Source: DASWJZ01 sp963846475 | GTDB lineage: Bacteria > Pseudomonadota > Alphaproteobacteria > Rhizobiales > Afifellaceae | DNA length: 64,000 nucleotides | Direction: 5' to 3' | Assembly: GCA_963846475.1 (NCBI GenBank) | Contig: CAWJVZ010000004.1 | Location: forward strand, 2,666,001 to 2,730,000 | Part shown: piece by piece, positions 17,337 through 27,690 of the stretch | How the letters are laid out: each line of letters starts with the position of its first letter | Numbering within the stretch: position 1 is the stretch's first letter | Translations under genes and position numbers: made by a program | Notes under the pieces: model-generated | Databases searched by the model: none | Told to the model about the DNA's origin: nothing | What the model saw: only the letters and a program-made list of their open reading frames with translations

Positions 17337-17519
17337 ATGGCACTTCACTCGCACCCCGGCGAGGTGACGGAGCGGATCAGGCTGAGGAGCCGCGACACCC
17401 GCGCGCTCTATCGCGAGCGGATCGCCCGCGCCGGCGACGCCAGCCCCCGCCGCGCCGGGCTCGCCTGCGGCAACCTCGCCCAGGGCTTCGCACCTTGTAG
17501 CGCCTGGGGCAGCACGTGA
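17337..17519 (+). pseudogene. edd: Truncated 6-phosphogluconate dehydratase (edd), N-terminal ~50 residues only
   Basis: A 60-codon frame whose first ~50 residues match the Edd N-terminus (ERIRLRSRDTRALYRERI, then RAGLACGNLAQGFAPC, the conserved N-L-A-H/Q-G-F-A stretch). A full Edd has about 600 residues. The start has a good ribosome site (GAGGAG, 8 bases upstream). The frame ends abruptly (SAWGST, stop), and its stop overlaps the eda GTG by four bases, just as a full edd would. So about 1.6-1.7 kb appears to have been lost from inside the gene, including all cluster-binding and catalytic residues. It cannot be active as drawn. Either a genuine internal deletion or an assembly collapse. Confidence 0.8.
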
Positions 17520-18150
17520 GTAGTCCGGCCACTCTGGAGGCGATCCTCACGGCCGCTCCTGTGGTGCCGGTGCTGATCGTGGAAGACTGGCGAGCCGCGG
17601 TGCCGCTCGCCCGCGCTCTGGTCGCCGGAGGGCTGCCGGCGATCGAGATCACGCTGCGCACTTCCGCGGCCCTTCAGGCGATCCGCGCCGTCGCCGCCGA
17701 GGTAGAAGGCGCCTTCGTGGGCGCCGGCACGGTGCTGACGCCGGAACAGCTGCGGCAGGCAGAGGCCGCCGGCGCAAGATTCGCGGTGTCCCCCGGATCC
17801 AGTCCGGCCCTGCTTGACGCCGCCGATCCGGACCTACCCCTCCTGCCGGGTGCCGCTTCCGCGACGGAGGCAATGGCGCTCCTGGAGCGCGGCTATGCCA
17901 TCCAGAAATTTTTCCCCGCCGAGCCGGCGGGCGGCACCGCCTATCTAAGAGCGCTAGCTTCGCCCTTGCCCGGCGTGCGTTTCTGCCCGACCGGCGGTGT
18001 CGGCGCCGAGAACGCGCCGGCCTATCTGGCGCTCCCGAACGTGATCTGCGTCGGCGGCTCCTGGGTGGCGCCGAAGGATGCCGTCGCGAGCGGCGACTGG
18101 TCTCGTATCGAGCGCTTGGCCCGCGCGGCGGCCGGCCTGAAGCGCGCCGC

Positions 18151-18154
<4 letters not shown>
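17516..18154 (+). CDS. eda: 2-dehydro-3-deoxyphosphogluconate (KDPG) aldolase
   Basis: Class I aldolase of 212 residues that splits KDPG to pyruvate and glyceraldehyde 3-phosphate, the last step of the Entner-Doudoroff route. Motifs: VVPVLIVEDWRAAVPLARAL, GGLPAIEITLRT (with the catalytic Glu), VGAGTVLTPEQL, and IQKFFPAEPAGG with the Schiff-base Lys. FCPTGGV is the phosphate-binding end. The start is GTG 17516 in a GTGA overlap with the edd remnant, and the stop overlaps the pgi ATG (ATGA), showing tight coupling. The aldolase is intact although its substrate-making partner edd is truncated here. Confidence 0.95.
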
Positions 18155-19794
<1,640 letters not shown>

Positions 19795-19953
19795 ACCCGG
19801 AGCCCTGACGGCAGGACGCGAGACCGACGGCGGGCGGCCAGCCTTTTTGGCCTACACAAGCGGCCTCGCAAACCCTAGATAAACGGCGTTCACCTCAATG
19901 ACTGCGCCGGGCCCGGCTCTGCCGCGATGCGCTCATTGTGCCCGGAGATTTTT

Positions 19954-21597
19954 GTGACCGACCAGATTGTCGCCGAACGGCCGGATTCCTCGGCAAGCGC
20001 CGCGTCGGGCACCGGGGCCGCCGCGGATTATCGCACGCGGCGCTCCTTCGCCATCATTTCGCATCCCGACGCCGGCAAGACGACGCTGACGGAGAAGCTG
20101 CTCTTGAAGGGCGGCGCGATCCGCATGGCCGGGGCGGTGCGCGCCCGCGGCGAGCAGCGCCGCACCCGATCCGACTGGATGGCCATCGAGCGCGAGCGCG
20201 GCATCTCCGTCTCCTCCACCGTCATGCGCTTCGAGCGCGACGGGCTCGTCTTCAACCTCCTCGACACGCCCGGCCACGAGGATTTTTCCGAGGACACCTA
20301 TCGTACGCTGACGGCGGTGGATTCCGCCATCATGGTGATCGACGCCGCCAAGGGGATCGAGAGCCAGACCCGCAAGCTTTTCGAGGTCTGCCGGCTCCGC
20401 GACATCCCCATCGTCACCTTCATCAACAAGATCGACCGCGAGGGCCGCCATCCCTTCGAGCTTCTCGACGAGATCGAAGCGGATCTGGCGCTCGACGCGG
20501 CGCCGCTCACCTGGCCGGTCGGAATGGGCACCGATTTCTTCGGCATCTTCGACCTCCGCACGAACCGGTTCCTGACCTCCTCGCAGGGACGCGGCGGCGG
20601 CTTCGACACCGCCGTCGCGCTGGACGGGCCCGACGACGAGCGGCTGGCCGAAAAGGTCGATCCGCCCATCCTGCAGGAGTTTCACGACAGCCTGTCGCTC
20701 GCCCGCGACGGCTACTCCGCCTTCGATGCCGAGGCGTTTCGCGAGGGCCATCTGACGCCGGTGCTGTTTGGCAGCGCGCTCAAGGGCTACAGCGTCGAGG
20801 AGCTGCTGGGCGTTATTTCCCTGCATGCTCCTTCGCCCCGCGCGCAGCCGAGCAGCGGCCGCGCAGTGACGCCGGGCGAGCAGGCGGTATCCGGCTTCGT
20901 CTTCAAGGTCCAGGCCAACATGGACCCCAACCACCGCGACCGCATTGCCTTCCTGCGGCTCTGCTCCGGCCGTTTCCGGCGCGGCATGAAGCTCAATCAC
21001 GTCAGGACCGGCAAGGCGCTAAACGTCCACAGCCCCATGCTTTTCTTCGGCCAGGAGCGGCAGGTCGCCGAGGATGCCGTGGCCGGCGACGTGATCGGCA
21101 TCCCCAACCACGGCTCGCTCCGCGTCGGCGACACCCTGGCCGAGGATGCCAGCATCCGCTTCACCGGCCTGCCGTCCTTCGCGCCGGAAGTGCTGCGCCG
21201 TGTGCTCCACCCCAACTCCAGCAAAATAAAGCAGATTCGGCAGGCACTTGAGGACCTCTCCGAGGAGGGCCTGGTGCAGGTCCTGCGGCCGCTGACCGGC
21301 GGCCACTGGATCGTCGGCGTGGTCGGCATCCTGCAGCTCGACGTGCTGAAATCGCGCGTTGCGGGCGAATACGGCGCCACGATCGATCTGGAGACCGCGC
21401 CGTTCCAGACGGCGCGCTGGGTCAGCGCGGCCAACGCGCAGATGCTCGACGCCTTCAAGGCGGAGAACCGCTCTAGCCTGGCAGAAGACCGGGACGGCCG
21501 CCTGGTCTTTCTCGCCCGCAACGCCTGGGAGCTCGACAACATCGCCAAGCGCTATCCTGACATTGCCTTCCGGGATACCTGCGAGCTGGTGGGGTGA
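19954..21597 (+). CDS. prfC: Peptide chain release factor 3
   Basis: Ribosome-stimulated GTPase that recycles RF1 and RF2, about 547 residues. G1 is AIISHPDAGKTTLTEKLLL, the switch II region is LLDTPGHEDFSEDTYRTL, and the guanine motif is TFINKIDRE; domain II and III motifs (FVFKVQANMDPNHRDRIAFLRLCSG, LHPNSSKIKQIRQALEDLSEEG) follow. I prefer GTG 19954, since GGAG lies about 8 bases upstream and MTDQ-type starts are common; ATG 19927 in the same frame has no ribosome site. It ends directly against the hicA-like gene on the other strand, the two stop codons being contiguous. Confidence 0.94.
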   Translation: MTDQIVAERPDSSASAASGTGAAADYRTRRSFAIISHPDAGKTTLTEKLLLKGGAIRMAGAVRARGEQRRTRSDWMAIERERGISVSSTVMRFERDGLVFNLLDTPGHEDFSEDTYRTLTAVDSAIMVIDAAKGIESQTRKLFEVCRLRDIPIVTFINKIDREGRHPFELLDEIEADLALDAAPLTWPVGMGTDFFGIFDLRTNRFLTSSQGRGGGFDTAVALDGPDDERLAEKVDPPILQEFHDSLSLARDGYSAFDAEAFREGHLTPVLFGSALKGYSVEELLGVISLHAPSPRAQPSSGRAVTPGEQAVSGFVFKVQANMDPNHRDRIAFLRLCSGRFRRGMKLNHVRTGKALNVHSPMLFFGQERQVAEDAVAGDVIGIPNHGSLRVGDTLAEDASIRFTGLPSFAPEVLRRVLHPNSSKIKQIRQALEDLSEEGLVQVLRPLTGGHWIVGVVGILQLDVLKSRVAGEYGATIDLETAPFQTARWVSAANAQMLDAFKAENRSSLAEDRDGRLVFLARNAWELDNIAKRYPDIAFRDTCELVG

Positions 21598-21792
21598 TCA
21601 GAAGGCCTTTGGAAGGCCCGCATCCTTGAGGATCTCGTTTGCCATGTGCCGCGACTTGATCTTCACAGGCACGGTGAATGGTTTTGGGGCAGCCGGTCCG
21701 CGCCAGACTTCGTGACTGCCGCGGCCTTGGCGGACGGGCCGGCAGCCATTCTCCAGAAGAATTTCCCGCACGGCCTTGCCGTAGTCGTTCAA
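21598..21792 (-). CDS. hicA: HicA-type mRNA interferase toxin
   Basis: Protein of 64 residues with the double-stranded-RNA-binding-like fold of HicA: VREILLENGCRPVRQGRGSHEVWRGP, where the His after GxGS is the catalytic residue, then FTVPVKIKSRHMANEILKDAGL. It overlaps the upstream DUF1902/HicB-like gene by four bases. Its TGA abuts the prfC TGA tail to tail (the joined sequence is TGATCA), so neither gene has any 3 prime untranslated DNA of its own. The expected activity is translation-dependent mRNA cleavage. Confidence 0.85.
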   Translation of the reverse strand: MNDYGKAVREILLENGCRPVRQGRGSHEVWRGPAAPKPFTVPVKIKSRHMANEILKDAGLPKAF

Positions 21793-22037
21793 GCCGCGGC
21801 TCTCGGCACAATTGTTGTCGTGTGAGCGGTGAGCTCAATCGACAGCGGCTCGGCGGCAGGCGCCGACCATAACCCATCCTCCTCAAGGAGGTCCTGGACC
21901 ATCCCGGGCAGCTTTTGAACGAGGTCCTCAACCGTGTCCGCCTCCGCGTTCAATCCAGCCAGGCTGGTTTCCGCGACATACCAGACCCGTGCCTCGGGAT
22001 CCCATTCCGCCCGGACAAAAATGCTGTCGACTGCCAT
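21789..22037 (-). CDS. HicB-like antitoxin, DUF1902 type
   Basis: Protein of 82 residues resembling the partial RNase-H fold of HicB antitoxins of the DUF1902 group: SIFVRAEWDPEARVWYVAETSLAGLNAEADTVEDLVQKLPGMVQDLLEED. There is no C-terminal DNA-binding domain, unlike classical HicB, so autoregulation may work differently. Note that the order is antitoxin then toxin, the reverse of the classical hicAB order. It lies upstream of, and overlaps, the HicA-like toxin, which supports the pairing. Confidence 0.8.
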   Translation of the reverse strand: MAVDSIFVRAEWDPEARVWYVAETSLAGLNAEADTVEDLVQKLPGMVQDLLEEDGLWSAPAAEPLSIELTAHTTTIVPRAAA

Positions 22038-22185
22038 AGAATCCCCGACAGGGTTGCGCGTCGTCGACTCATACTAGAGCGCGATCCGGTCGGCCGAAAG
22101 CATTTCCAAATTTGGCTACGCGGCGGACGTTCGTTTCGCCGAACATTGCGGCGTCGAAAATCGGAAGCGCACCGTCCTTAGCAAA

Positions 22186-22524
22186 TCACGCTAAGTCGTC
22201 CCGCTTGGGAGTGAAGACGTCGACGAGCACTCCCGCTTCGATCGCGACTGCTCCATGCTGCACATCGCCGGGTACGAGATAGCTGTCGCCGGCCTGCAAG
22301 CGCCGTGTCGTATTGCCGATGGTGACGTCGAAAACTCCGCTTTCCACCACGCTGCATTGGACATGCGGGTGCCGATGCGCTGCGCCGACCGAACCCGCCT
22401 CGAACTCCACCCGCACCAGCATGATTGCGTCATTGTAGCAGAGCACCTTCCGCCGGCTGCCGCCGCCGACGTCCGTCCAGGGGACGTCGGCATCCCGGAC
22501 GAAAGGTGCGCCGTTATGAGACAT
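22186..22524 (-). CDS. Small cupin-domain protein
   Basis: Single-domain cupin of 112 residues. Cupin motif 1 is GSVGAAHRHPHVQCSVVESGVFDVTIG (three His and a Glu-type metal site), and motif 2 is GDSYLVPGDVQHGAVAIEAGVLVDVF. It resembles the KdgF/pectin-degradation group. It overlaps the 3 prime end of the alcohol dehydrogenase gene by 11 bases, so it is probably translated from the same message and may act on an intermediate of that pathway. Substrate unknown. Confidence 0.85.
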   Translation of the reverse strand: MSHNGAPFVRDADVPWTDVGGGSRRKVLCYNDAIMLVRVEFEAGSVGAAHRHPHVQCSVVESGVFDVTIGNTTRRLQAGDSYLVPGDVQHGAVAIEAGVLVDVFTPKRDDLA

Positions 22525-23678
22525 GGCCGGCCATCGCAGCCTCGAAAATCTGGAGCGCCCCGTCCTTGCTGAGCGGCACGGGATTGCCGCCCGCCGTGGG
22601 ATCGACGATCCCCATGTCGGCGATCAGCTCGCGCTTGGCGCCGTCCACCTTCAGTCCCGCAAGCGTGTGCGGCACGCCGATTCCGGAGCGGAGCTCCAGC
22701 ACCGCCTTCAGGAATCCGTCGAAACCTCCCGCGATGCTGAGATAGGCGGCGAGGCGCTCGACTTTCGCCTCTATCGCGGCGCGGTTGAAGGCCAGCACAT
22801 AGGGCATGAACACGGCGTTGGTCATGCCGTGGTGGGTGTCGTAGAGCGCGCCGACCGGATGCGACAGCGAGTGGATGGCGCCGAGCCCTTTCTGGAAGGC
22901 GGCGGCCCCCATCGCGGCGGCGCTCATCATATGCGCCCGCGCCTCGAGGTCGGCGCCGTTCTTCACCGCCTTCGGCAGGTTCTCGAAGACCAGCCGCATG
23001 CCCTCGACGGCGATCCCATCGGCGATGGGATGGTAGAACGGCGCGCAATACGCCTCCAGGCAGTGCGCCAGCGCGTCCATTCCTGTTCCCGCGGTGATGA
23101 ACGGGGGCACGCCGACTGTCAGCTCGGGATCGGCGATAACCACCTTCGGCATCATTCTGGGGTGGAAGATGACCTTCTTGGTGTGGCTTGCCTCGTCGGT
23201 CACCACCCCGGCCCGCCCGACCTCCGAGCCCGTGCCGGCGGTGGTCGGCACCGCGACGATCGGGGCGATGGCGTCGGCATCGGCGCGCGTCCACCAGTCG
23301 CCGATGTCCTCGAAATCCCACACCGGGCGCTTCTGCCCGGCCATGAAGGCCACGAGCTTGCCGAGATCGAGCCCGCTGCCGCCGCCAAATGCGACGACGC
23401 CGTCATGGCCGACGGAACGGAACGCTGCGACGCCGGCCAGGAGGTTCGCCTCTACCGGATTTGGCCTTACGTCGGCGAAGAGGCCTGCCCCGAGGCCGCC
23501 TTTGTCCAGCTCCTCCATCGCGCGTCGTGTGATGTCGAGCTTCGCCAGCCCGGCGTCGGTAACGAGCAGCGGCTTCGTGATGCCGGCGGCGCGGCAGGCA
23601 TCCGGCGAGCTCAGCGATCCGACCGGCGCCGAATCGCACGGCGGTCGGATAGCTCCAGTTGGCGAAAAGCTTGGGCAT
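22514..23678 (-). CDS. Iron-containing alcohol dehydrogenase (one frameshift)
   Basis: Group III Fe-type NAD(P)-dependent alcohol dehydrogenase of about 387 residues. The N-terminus MPKLFANWSYPTAVRFGAGRIAEL is in one frame and the rest in another. Removing one extra base near 23602 (ATCCGG where ATCGG is expected) joins them through ADACRAAGITKPLLVTDAGLAKLDITRRAMEELD. Then come FGGGSGLDLGKL (NAD site), VAVPTTAGTGSEV, and the metal ligands in GTGMDALAHCLEA and IHSLSHPVGALYDTHHGMTNAV. It lies in the leftward cluster glutamine-synthetase-like / aldehyde dehydrogenase / this gene / cupin. Broad substrate range in the family; the substrate here is unknown. Confidence 0.88.
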
Positions 23679-23699
23679 TTTTGTCCTTGTCCGGAATGC

Positions 23700-25085
23700 T
23701 CAGCGCACGTTGCGCAGATGAAAACTCTTCGGCCGCGTCAGCGCCTCGTAGCCAATTGCGGAGAGCGTCGCGCCGCGGCCGGTGTCCTTGACACCGGTCC
23801 AGGTCAGTCCGGGATCGAGGTAGTCGCAGCGGTTCATGAAGACGGTGCCAGTCTCGATCCGGTCGCCGATCTCGGCGGCGCGGTCCATATCGGTCGTCCA
23901 GACGGAGGCGGTGAGCCCGTAGGGGCTGTCGTTCATCAGCTGGATTGCCTCCTCGTCGTCGCGCACCTTCATGATGCCGACGACGGGCCCAAAGGTCTCC
24001 TCGCGCATGACCTGCATCTGGTGGTCGACGTTAGTGAGCACCTCAGGAGCCAGATAGGGCGAGCCCGGCCGGTCCTCGGCGACTTGCATGCCGATATGCG
24101 CCTTCGCGCCCTTGCGGCGGGCCTCCTCGATATGGCCGCGCACATGGTCGGCGAAGCTGGCGCGCGCCATCGGCCCGATCGTCGTCTCCGCATCGAGCGG
24201 ATTCCCCACCACATATTTTTTGGTCAGCTCGACCAACCCCTCGAGAAAGGGCTCGTAGACGCGTTCGTGCACATAGATCCGCTCGATGCCGCAGCAGCTC
24301 TGGCCGGAATTGAAGAACGCGCCGTCGACAAGGTTCTCCACCGCGTGATCGAGCTTCACGTCGTCGCGCACATAGGCCGGGTCCTTGCCGCCGAGCTCCA
24401 GCCCGAGCGAGGCGAAGGATCCGGCCACGGCGCGCTCGACGGCCTTGCCGCCGGCGACCGAGCCGGTGAAGGCGATGTGGTCGATCTTGCCTGAAGCGAT
24501 CAGCCGCTCGCTCTGCTCATGCGAAAGCACCAGGTTCTGGAAAACGCCCTTCGGCAGCCCGGCCTTGTCGAACGCCGCCTGCAGGCGCTCGCCGGCGAGC
24601 AGCGTCTGCGCGGCATGTTTTAAGAGAACGGCATTGCCGGCCGCCAGCGCCGGGAAGATGGAATTCACCGCCGTCAGATAGGGATAGTTCCAAGGGGCGA
24701 TGATGAGGACGAGGCCGAGCGGTTCGCGCTTTACGTAGCGCCGGAACCCGTCTGCCTCGGCCGGCACGACGGGCTGCAGCGCGTCCTCGGCAATGCCGAG
24801 CATGTAGCGGACGCGCTCCTCGACGCCGCGCTTCTCGCCGCCGTAGCGGACCGGCCGGCCCATCTGCCAGGCGAGCTCCGGGACGATCTCGTCGTTCATC
24901 GCGAGCAGCGCGTCGAGGAAAGCCGTGCAGGCCTTGACGCGTTCCGCGACAGGCACCCGCGCCCAGTCCGCCTGCGCCGCGCGGGCGCGCGACACGGCGG
25001 CGTCAAGCGCCGCATCCGTGACAAGCGGTCTCTCCGCGTAGAGCGAACCGTCGATGGGAGAGATGATCTTTACGCTGTCAGCCAT
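23700..25085 (-). CDS. NAD(P)-dependent aldehyde dehydrogenase
   Basis: Aldehyde dehydrogenase superfamily member of 461 residues. Cofactor and oxyanion residues: IIAPWNYPYLTAVNSIFPALAAGNAVLLKH, FTGSVAGGKAVERA, the catalytic Glu in LELGGKDPAYV and the catalytic Cys in FFNSGQSCCGIERIYV. C-terminal EETFGPVVGIMKV and PYGLTASVWT complete the fold. It sits between the glutamine-synthetase-like ligase and the Fe-alcohol dehydrogenase, an arrangement typical of gamma-glutamylated amine or amino-alcohol degradation, so a gamma-glutamyl aldehyde is a plausible substrate (inference). Confidence 0.93.
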   Translation of the reverse strand: MADSVKIISPIDGSLYAERPLVTDAALDAAVSRARAAQADWARVPVAERVKACTAFLDALLAMNDEIVPELAWQMGRPVRYGGEKRGVEERVRYMLGIAEDALQPVVPAEADGFRRYVKREPLGLVLIIAPWNYPYLTAVNSIFPALAAGNAVLLKHAAQTLLAGERLQAAFDKAGLPKGVFQNLVLSHEQSERLIASGKIDHIAFTGSVAGGKAVERAVAGSFASLGLELGGKDPAYVRDDVKLDHAVENLVDGAFFNSGQSCCGIERIYVHERVYEPFLEGLVELTKKYVVGNPLDAETTIGPMARASFADHVRGHIEEARRKGAKAHIGMQVAEDRPGSPYLAPEVLTNVDHQMQVMREETFGPVVGIMKVRDDEEAIQLMNDSPYGLTASVWTTDMDRAAEIGDRIETGTVFMNRCDYLDPGLTWTGVKDTGRGATLSAIGYEALTRPKSFHLRNVR

Positions 25086-25110
25086 GAAATCCTCGAAACC
25101 CGCGGGTTAC

Positions 25111-26478
25111 CTACGAGCGCTCAAAGCCGCGCTTCAGCTCCCAGTCGGTGATGCGCCGGTCATATTCGAACTGCTCCCAGCGGCCGGTGTGCAGATAATG
25201 CTCTACCACCTCGTCGCCTAAGGCCTGCCGCAGCATGTCGGATTTGTCGAGGCGGTCGAGCGCATCCCGAAGCGTCTTCGGCACCTCCCGCAGCTCTCTG
25301 CCGTGATAGGCGTCCCCGACGAAGGCCGGCTCCAGCTCCAGTCCTTCGTCGATCCCGGCAAGGCCCGCCGCGAGCAGCGCGGCGATGCCGAGATAGGGGT
25401 TGAGGTCCGCTCCGCCGATCCGGCATTCGACGCGGATCGCCTTGGAGTGCTCGCTGCACAGGCGGAAGCCGGCCGAGCGGTTGTCCGGGCTCCAGATCGC
25501 CTTGGTCGGCGCGAAGGTGCCGACCTGGAAGCGCTTGTAGGAATTGATGTAGGGCGCGAGGAAATACGTGATCTCGCCGGAATATTTGAGCTGCCCGGCC
25601 ATGAACTGGCGCATCAGCGCCGACATGCCGTGCTCTGCCTCAGCGTCGAGGAACAGCGGCACCTTGCCCGCCGCATCCCACAGCGAGGCGTGGATGTGGC
25701 TCGATGAGCCGGCGAGCCCAAAATCCCATTTGGACATGAAGGTGACAGCCTTGCCCTGCAGCCAGGCGATCTCCTTGACGCCGTTCTTCAGGATGGCATG
25801 GCGGTCGGCCATCTCCAGCGCGTCGGAATAGCGGACGTTGATCTCCTCCTGGCCCGGACCCCACTCGCCCTTGGAATTCTCCACCGGGATGCCGGCGCCC
25901 TGCAGCCCCTTGCGGATAGCGCGCATGACGCCCTCCTCCTTCGTGGTCTGCAGGATGTGGTAGTCCTGGATGTAGGCCCCGGCGGTCTTCAGGCCGGCAT
26001 AGCGCTTGGCGGCCGCGCTCTCGAATGTCTCGTCGAAGAGGTAGAATTCGAGCTCGGTGGCGACGAAGGCGCGCATCTGCCGCTCGGCCAGCCGGGCGAC
26101 CTGGCGCTTGAGCATGGCGCGTGGGCTGTGCGGCAGGTCATGATGATGGTGATCGAGGACGTCGCAGAGGACGAGGGCCGTCGCTTCCAGCCACGGCACA
26201 CGGCGCAGCGTCGCCATGTCCGGCTTCATGACGAAGTCGCCGTAACCCTTCTCCCAGTTCGCCGCCGCATAGCCGGGCACCGTTTCCATGTCGATGTCGT
26301 TGGCCAGCAGATAGTCGCAGCCATGCGTCTCCTCGTGCGCCGATTCGAGGAAATGCTCGGCCTGGAAGCGCTTGCCGATGAGCCGGCCCTGCATGTCGAC
26401 CAGGGCGGCGACGACGGTGTCGACCTCGCCGTCGGCGACGGCCCTCTTCAGCTGTTCCAGTGTCAGATTGCCGGGCAT
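25111..26478 (-). CDS. Glutamine-synthetase-like gamma-glutamyl-amine ligase
   Basis: Glutamine synthetase family protein of 455 residues of the type that attaches glutamate to amines (PuuA, IpuC and GlnA3/4-like) rather than ammonia. Visible motifs: FVATELEFYLF (metal Glu), GPGQEEINVRYSDALEMADRH, VTFMSKWDFGLAGSSSHIHASLWD and the ATP/glutamate site PYINSYKRFQVGTFAPTKAIWSPDNRSAGFR. The classical adenylylation Tyr region is absent. I chose ATG 26478 with an AAGAGA ribosome site; TTG 26493 is also open. Neighbouring aldehyde and alcohol dehydrogenases suggest an amine or amino-alcohol pathway; the amine is not known. Confidence 0.9.
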   Translation of the reverse strand: MPGNLTLEQLKRAVADGEVDTVVAALVDMQGRLIGKRFQAEHFLESAHEETHGCDYLLANDIDMETVPGYAAANWEKGYGDFVMKPDMATLRRVPWLEATALVLCDVLDHHHHDLPHSPRAMLKRQVARLAERQMRAFVATELEFYLFDETFESAAAKRYAGLKTAGAYIQDYHILQTTKEEGVMRAIRKGLQGAGIPVENSKGEWGPGQEEINVRYSDALEMADRHAILKNGVKEIAWLQGKAVTFMSKWDFGLAGSSSHIHASLWDAAGKVPLFLDAEAEHGMSALMRQFMAGQLKYSGEITYFLAPYINSYKRFQVGTFAPTKAIWSPDNRSAGFRLCSEHSKAIRVECRIGGADLNPYLGIAALLAAGLAGIDEGLELEPAFVGDAYHGRELREVPKTLRDALDRLDKSDMLRQALGDEVVEHYLHTGRWEQFEYDRRITDWELKRGFERS

Positions 26479-26505
26479 GCAAGGTCTCTTCAAGCGGCAG
26501 AACGG

Positions 26506-26527
26506 GCCGGCCGCGTGAGCGGCCGGC
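26506..26527. promoter_or_regulatory. Intercistronic stem-loop behind the first dctP
   Basis: Perfect 9-base-pair GC-rich inverted repeat (GCCGGCCGC) with a 4-base loop, between the TRAP binding-protein gene and the glutamine-synthetase-like gene. There is no T-run, so it looks more like an mRNA-stabilising or attenuating hairpin than a full terminator. Confidence 0.55.
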
Positions 26528-26564
26528 GGGTGCTTCTACAGGTTCAGCGTCTGCTTCTCGCCGC

Positions 26565-27635
26565 TTACGCCGCCCCATAGCGGTAGGGAGGTCCGGCCTT
26601 CAGCATGTCGGCATTGTACTTCTTGAGGATCTCGACGACTTTCGCGTTGCGCGGGCTCTGGGCGGCGATCTCGTCCCAGAACGCGGCGGCGGCGTTCTCG
26701 ATCGTCTGCCATTCGGCATCGGGGATCGAGGTCAGCTCCAGCTTTCCCTCGTTGCGGTAGCGGGCCTCGCCCGCCCAGTACCAATGCAGCCGATAATAGT
26801 GCGAGCTGTCGATCGTGAGCTGGAACAGCTGCTTCAGATGCTCGGGCACGGCGTTCCACTTCTCCGTATTGACGAAGTAGGAGCCGGCCCAGGCGCCCGA
26901 CAGCGGGTTGGTCAGGAAATATTTGACGACGTCGGCCCAACCCACCGTGTGCATCTCGGTGATGCCGCACCAGCAGACGCCGTCGAGCTCGCCGGTCTGG
27001 ATCGCCGGCTGAACGTCCTCATAGGGCAGCGAGACCGGCACGACCCCGAACTGCGACAGGAATTGTCCGCCGGTCGGGAAGGTGTAGACGCGCAGGCCCT
27101 GCAGGTCGGCGACCGAGCGAATCGGCTTGGTGGTGCCGAAATTGCACGGGTCCCACGACCCGGTGCTGAGCCAGGTCACGTCGGGAATCTCGGCGTAGGC
27201 CTCCTCCCAGATTTCTTTCAGGCCATGCCAATGCCACAGCGCCGGCACGTCGAGCGAGTAGCGGGAGGCAAAGGGGAAGTAGGCGCCGAAGACCCTGACA
27301 TCGACCGGCGCGGCGGCGGAATCGTCGTCGCTCTGCGCCGCGTCGATGGTCCCGGCCTGCACGGAGCGGAACAGCTCGCCGTGCGGCACGAGCTGGTCGG
27401 CGGTGTAGAGCTCGATCACCATCTCGCCGTTGGCGGCCTTGTTGAACCACTCGATGGAGTTGCCGATCACGTGCTCGGCGAGCGCCGGACCGGCATAGGT
27501 CTGCAGCCGCCAGCGGATCGGCGTTTGCGCCTTGACGTAAGGGGCGGCGAGGGTGGCCCCCGCCGCGGCGGAGGCTGTCGCCAAGCCCGCCTTCTTGAGG
27601 AACTCGCGCTTGCTCAGCTTCTGGTCTTTCGTCAT
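26565..27635 (-). CDS. TRAP transporter substrate-binding protein (DctP family)
   Basis: Periplasmic solute receptor of 356 residues. It starts MTKDQKLSKREFLKKAGLATASAAAGA, a Tat/Sec-type leader ending AAPYVKA, and continues IRWRLQTYAGPALAEHV. The DctP core includes SVQAGTIDAAQS, the ligand-binding Arg region LQGLRVYTFPTGGQFLSQFG and VQPAIQTGELDGVCWCG. I chose ATG 27635, which has a GGGAG ribosome site 6-7 bases upstream, rather than an upstream frame extension. It belongs to the TakP/mannitol-chloroaromatic subgroup by general look. The ligand is probably a small organic acid or an amine-pathway compound, given the catabolic genes next door (inference). Confidence 0.92.
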   Translation of the reverse strand: MTKDQKLSKREFLKKAGLATASAAAGATLAAPYVKAQTPIRWRLQTYAGPALAEHVIGNSIEWFNKAANGEMVIELYTADQLVPHGELFRSVQAGTIDAAQSDDDSAAAPVDVRVFGAYFPFASRYSLDVPALWHWHGLKEIWEEAYAEIPDVTWLSTGSWDPCNFGTTKPIRSVADLQGLRVYTFPTGGQFLSQFGVVPVSLPYEDVQPAIQTGELDGVCWCGITEMHTVGWADVVKYFLTNPLSGAWAGSYFVNTEKWNAVPEHLKQLFQLTIDSSHYYRLHWYWAGEARYRNEGKLELTSIPDAEWQTIENAAAAFWDEIAAQSPRNAKVVEILKKYNADMLKAGPPYRYGAA

Positions 27636-27690
27636 TGCAGTCTCCCTTCGTGTCGTTCGCACTCAAGTCGTTGGTCCGGTGGCGCTCGCC

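Noticed and set aside
22070..22110. Resemblance to the widespread rhizobial intergenic repeat family beginning TAGAGCGCGATCCG
   Set aside because: Only a short match from memory, with no second copy noticed in the window and no clear inverted partner.
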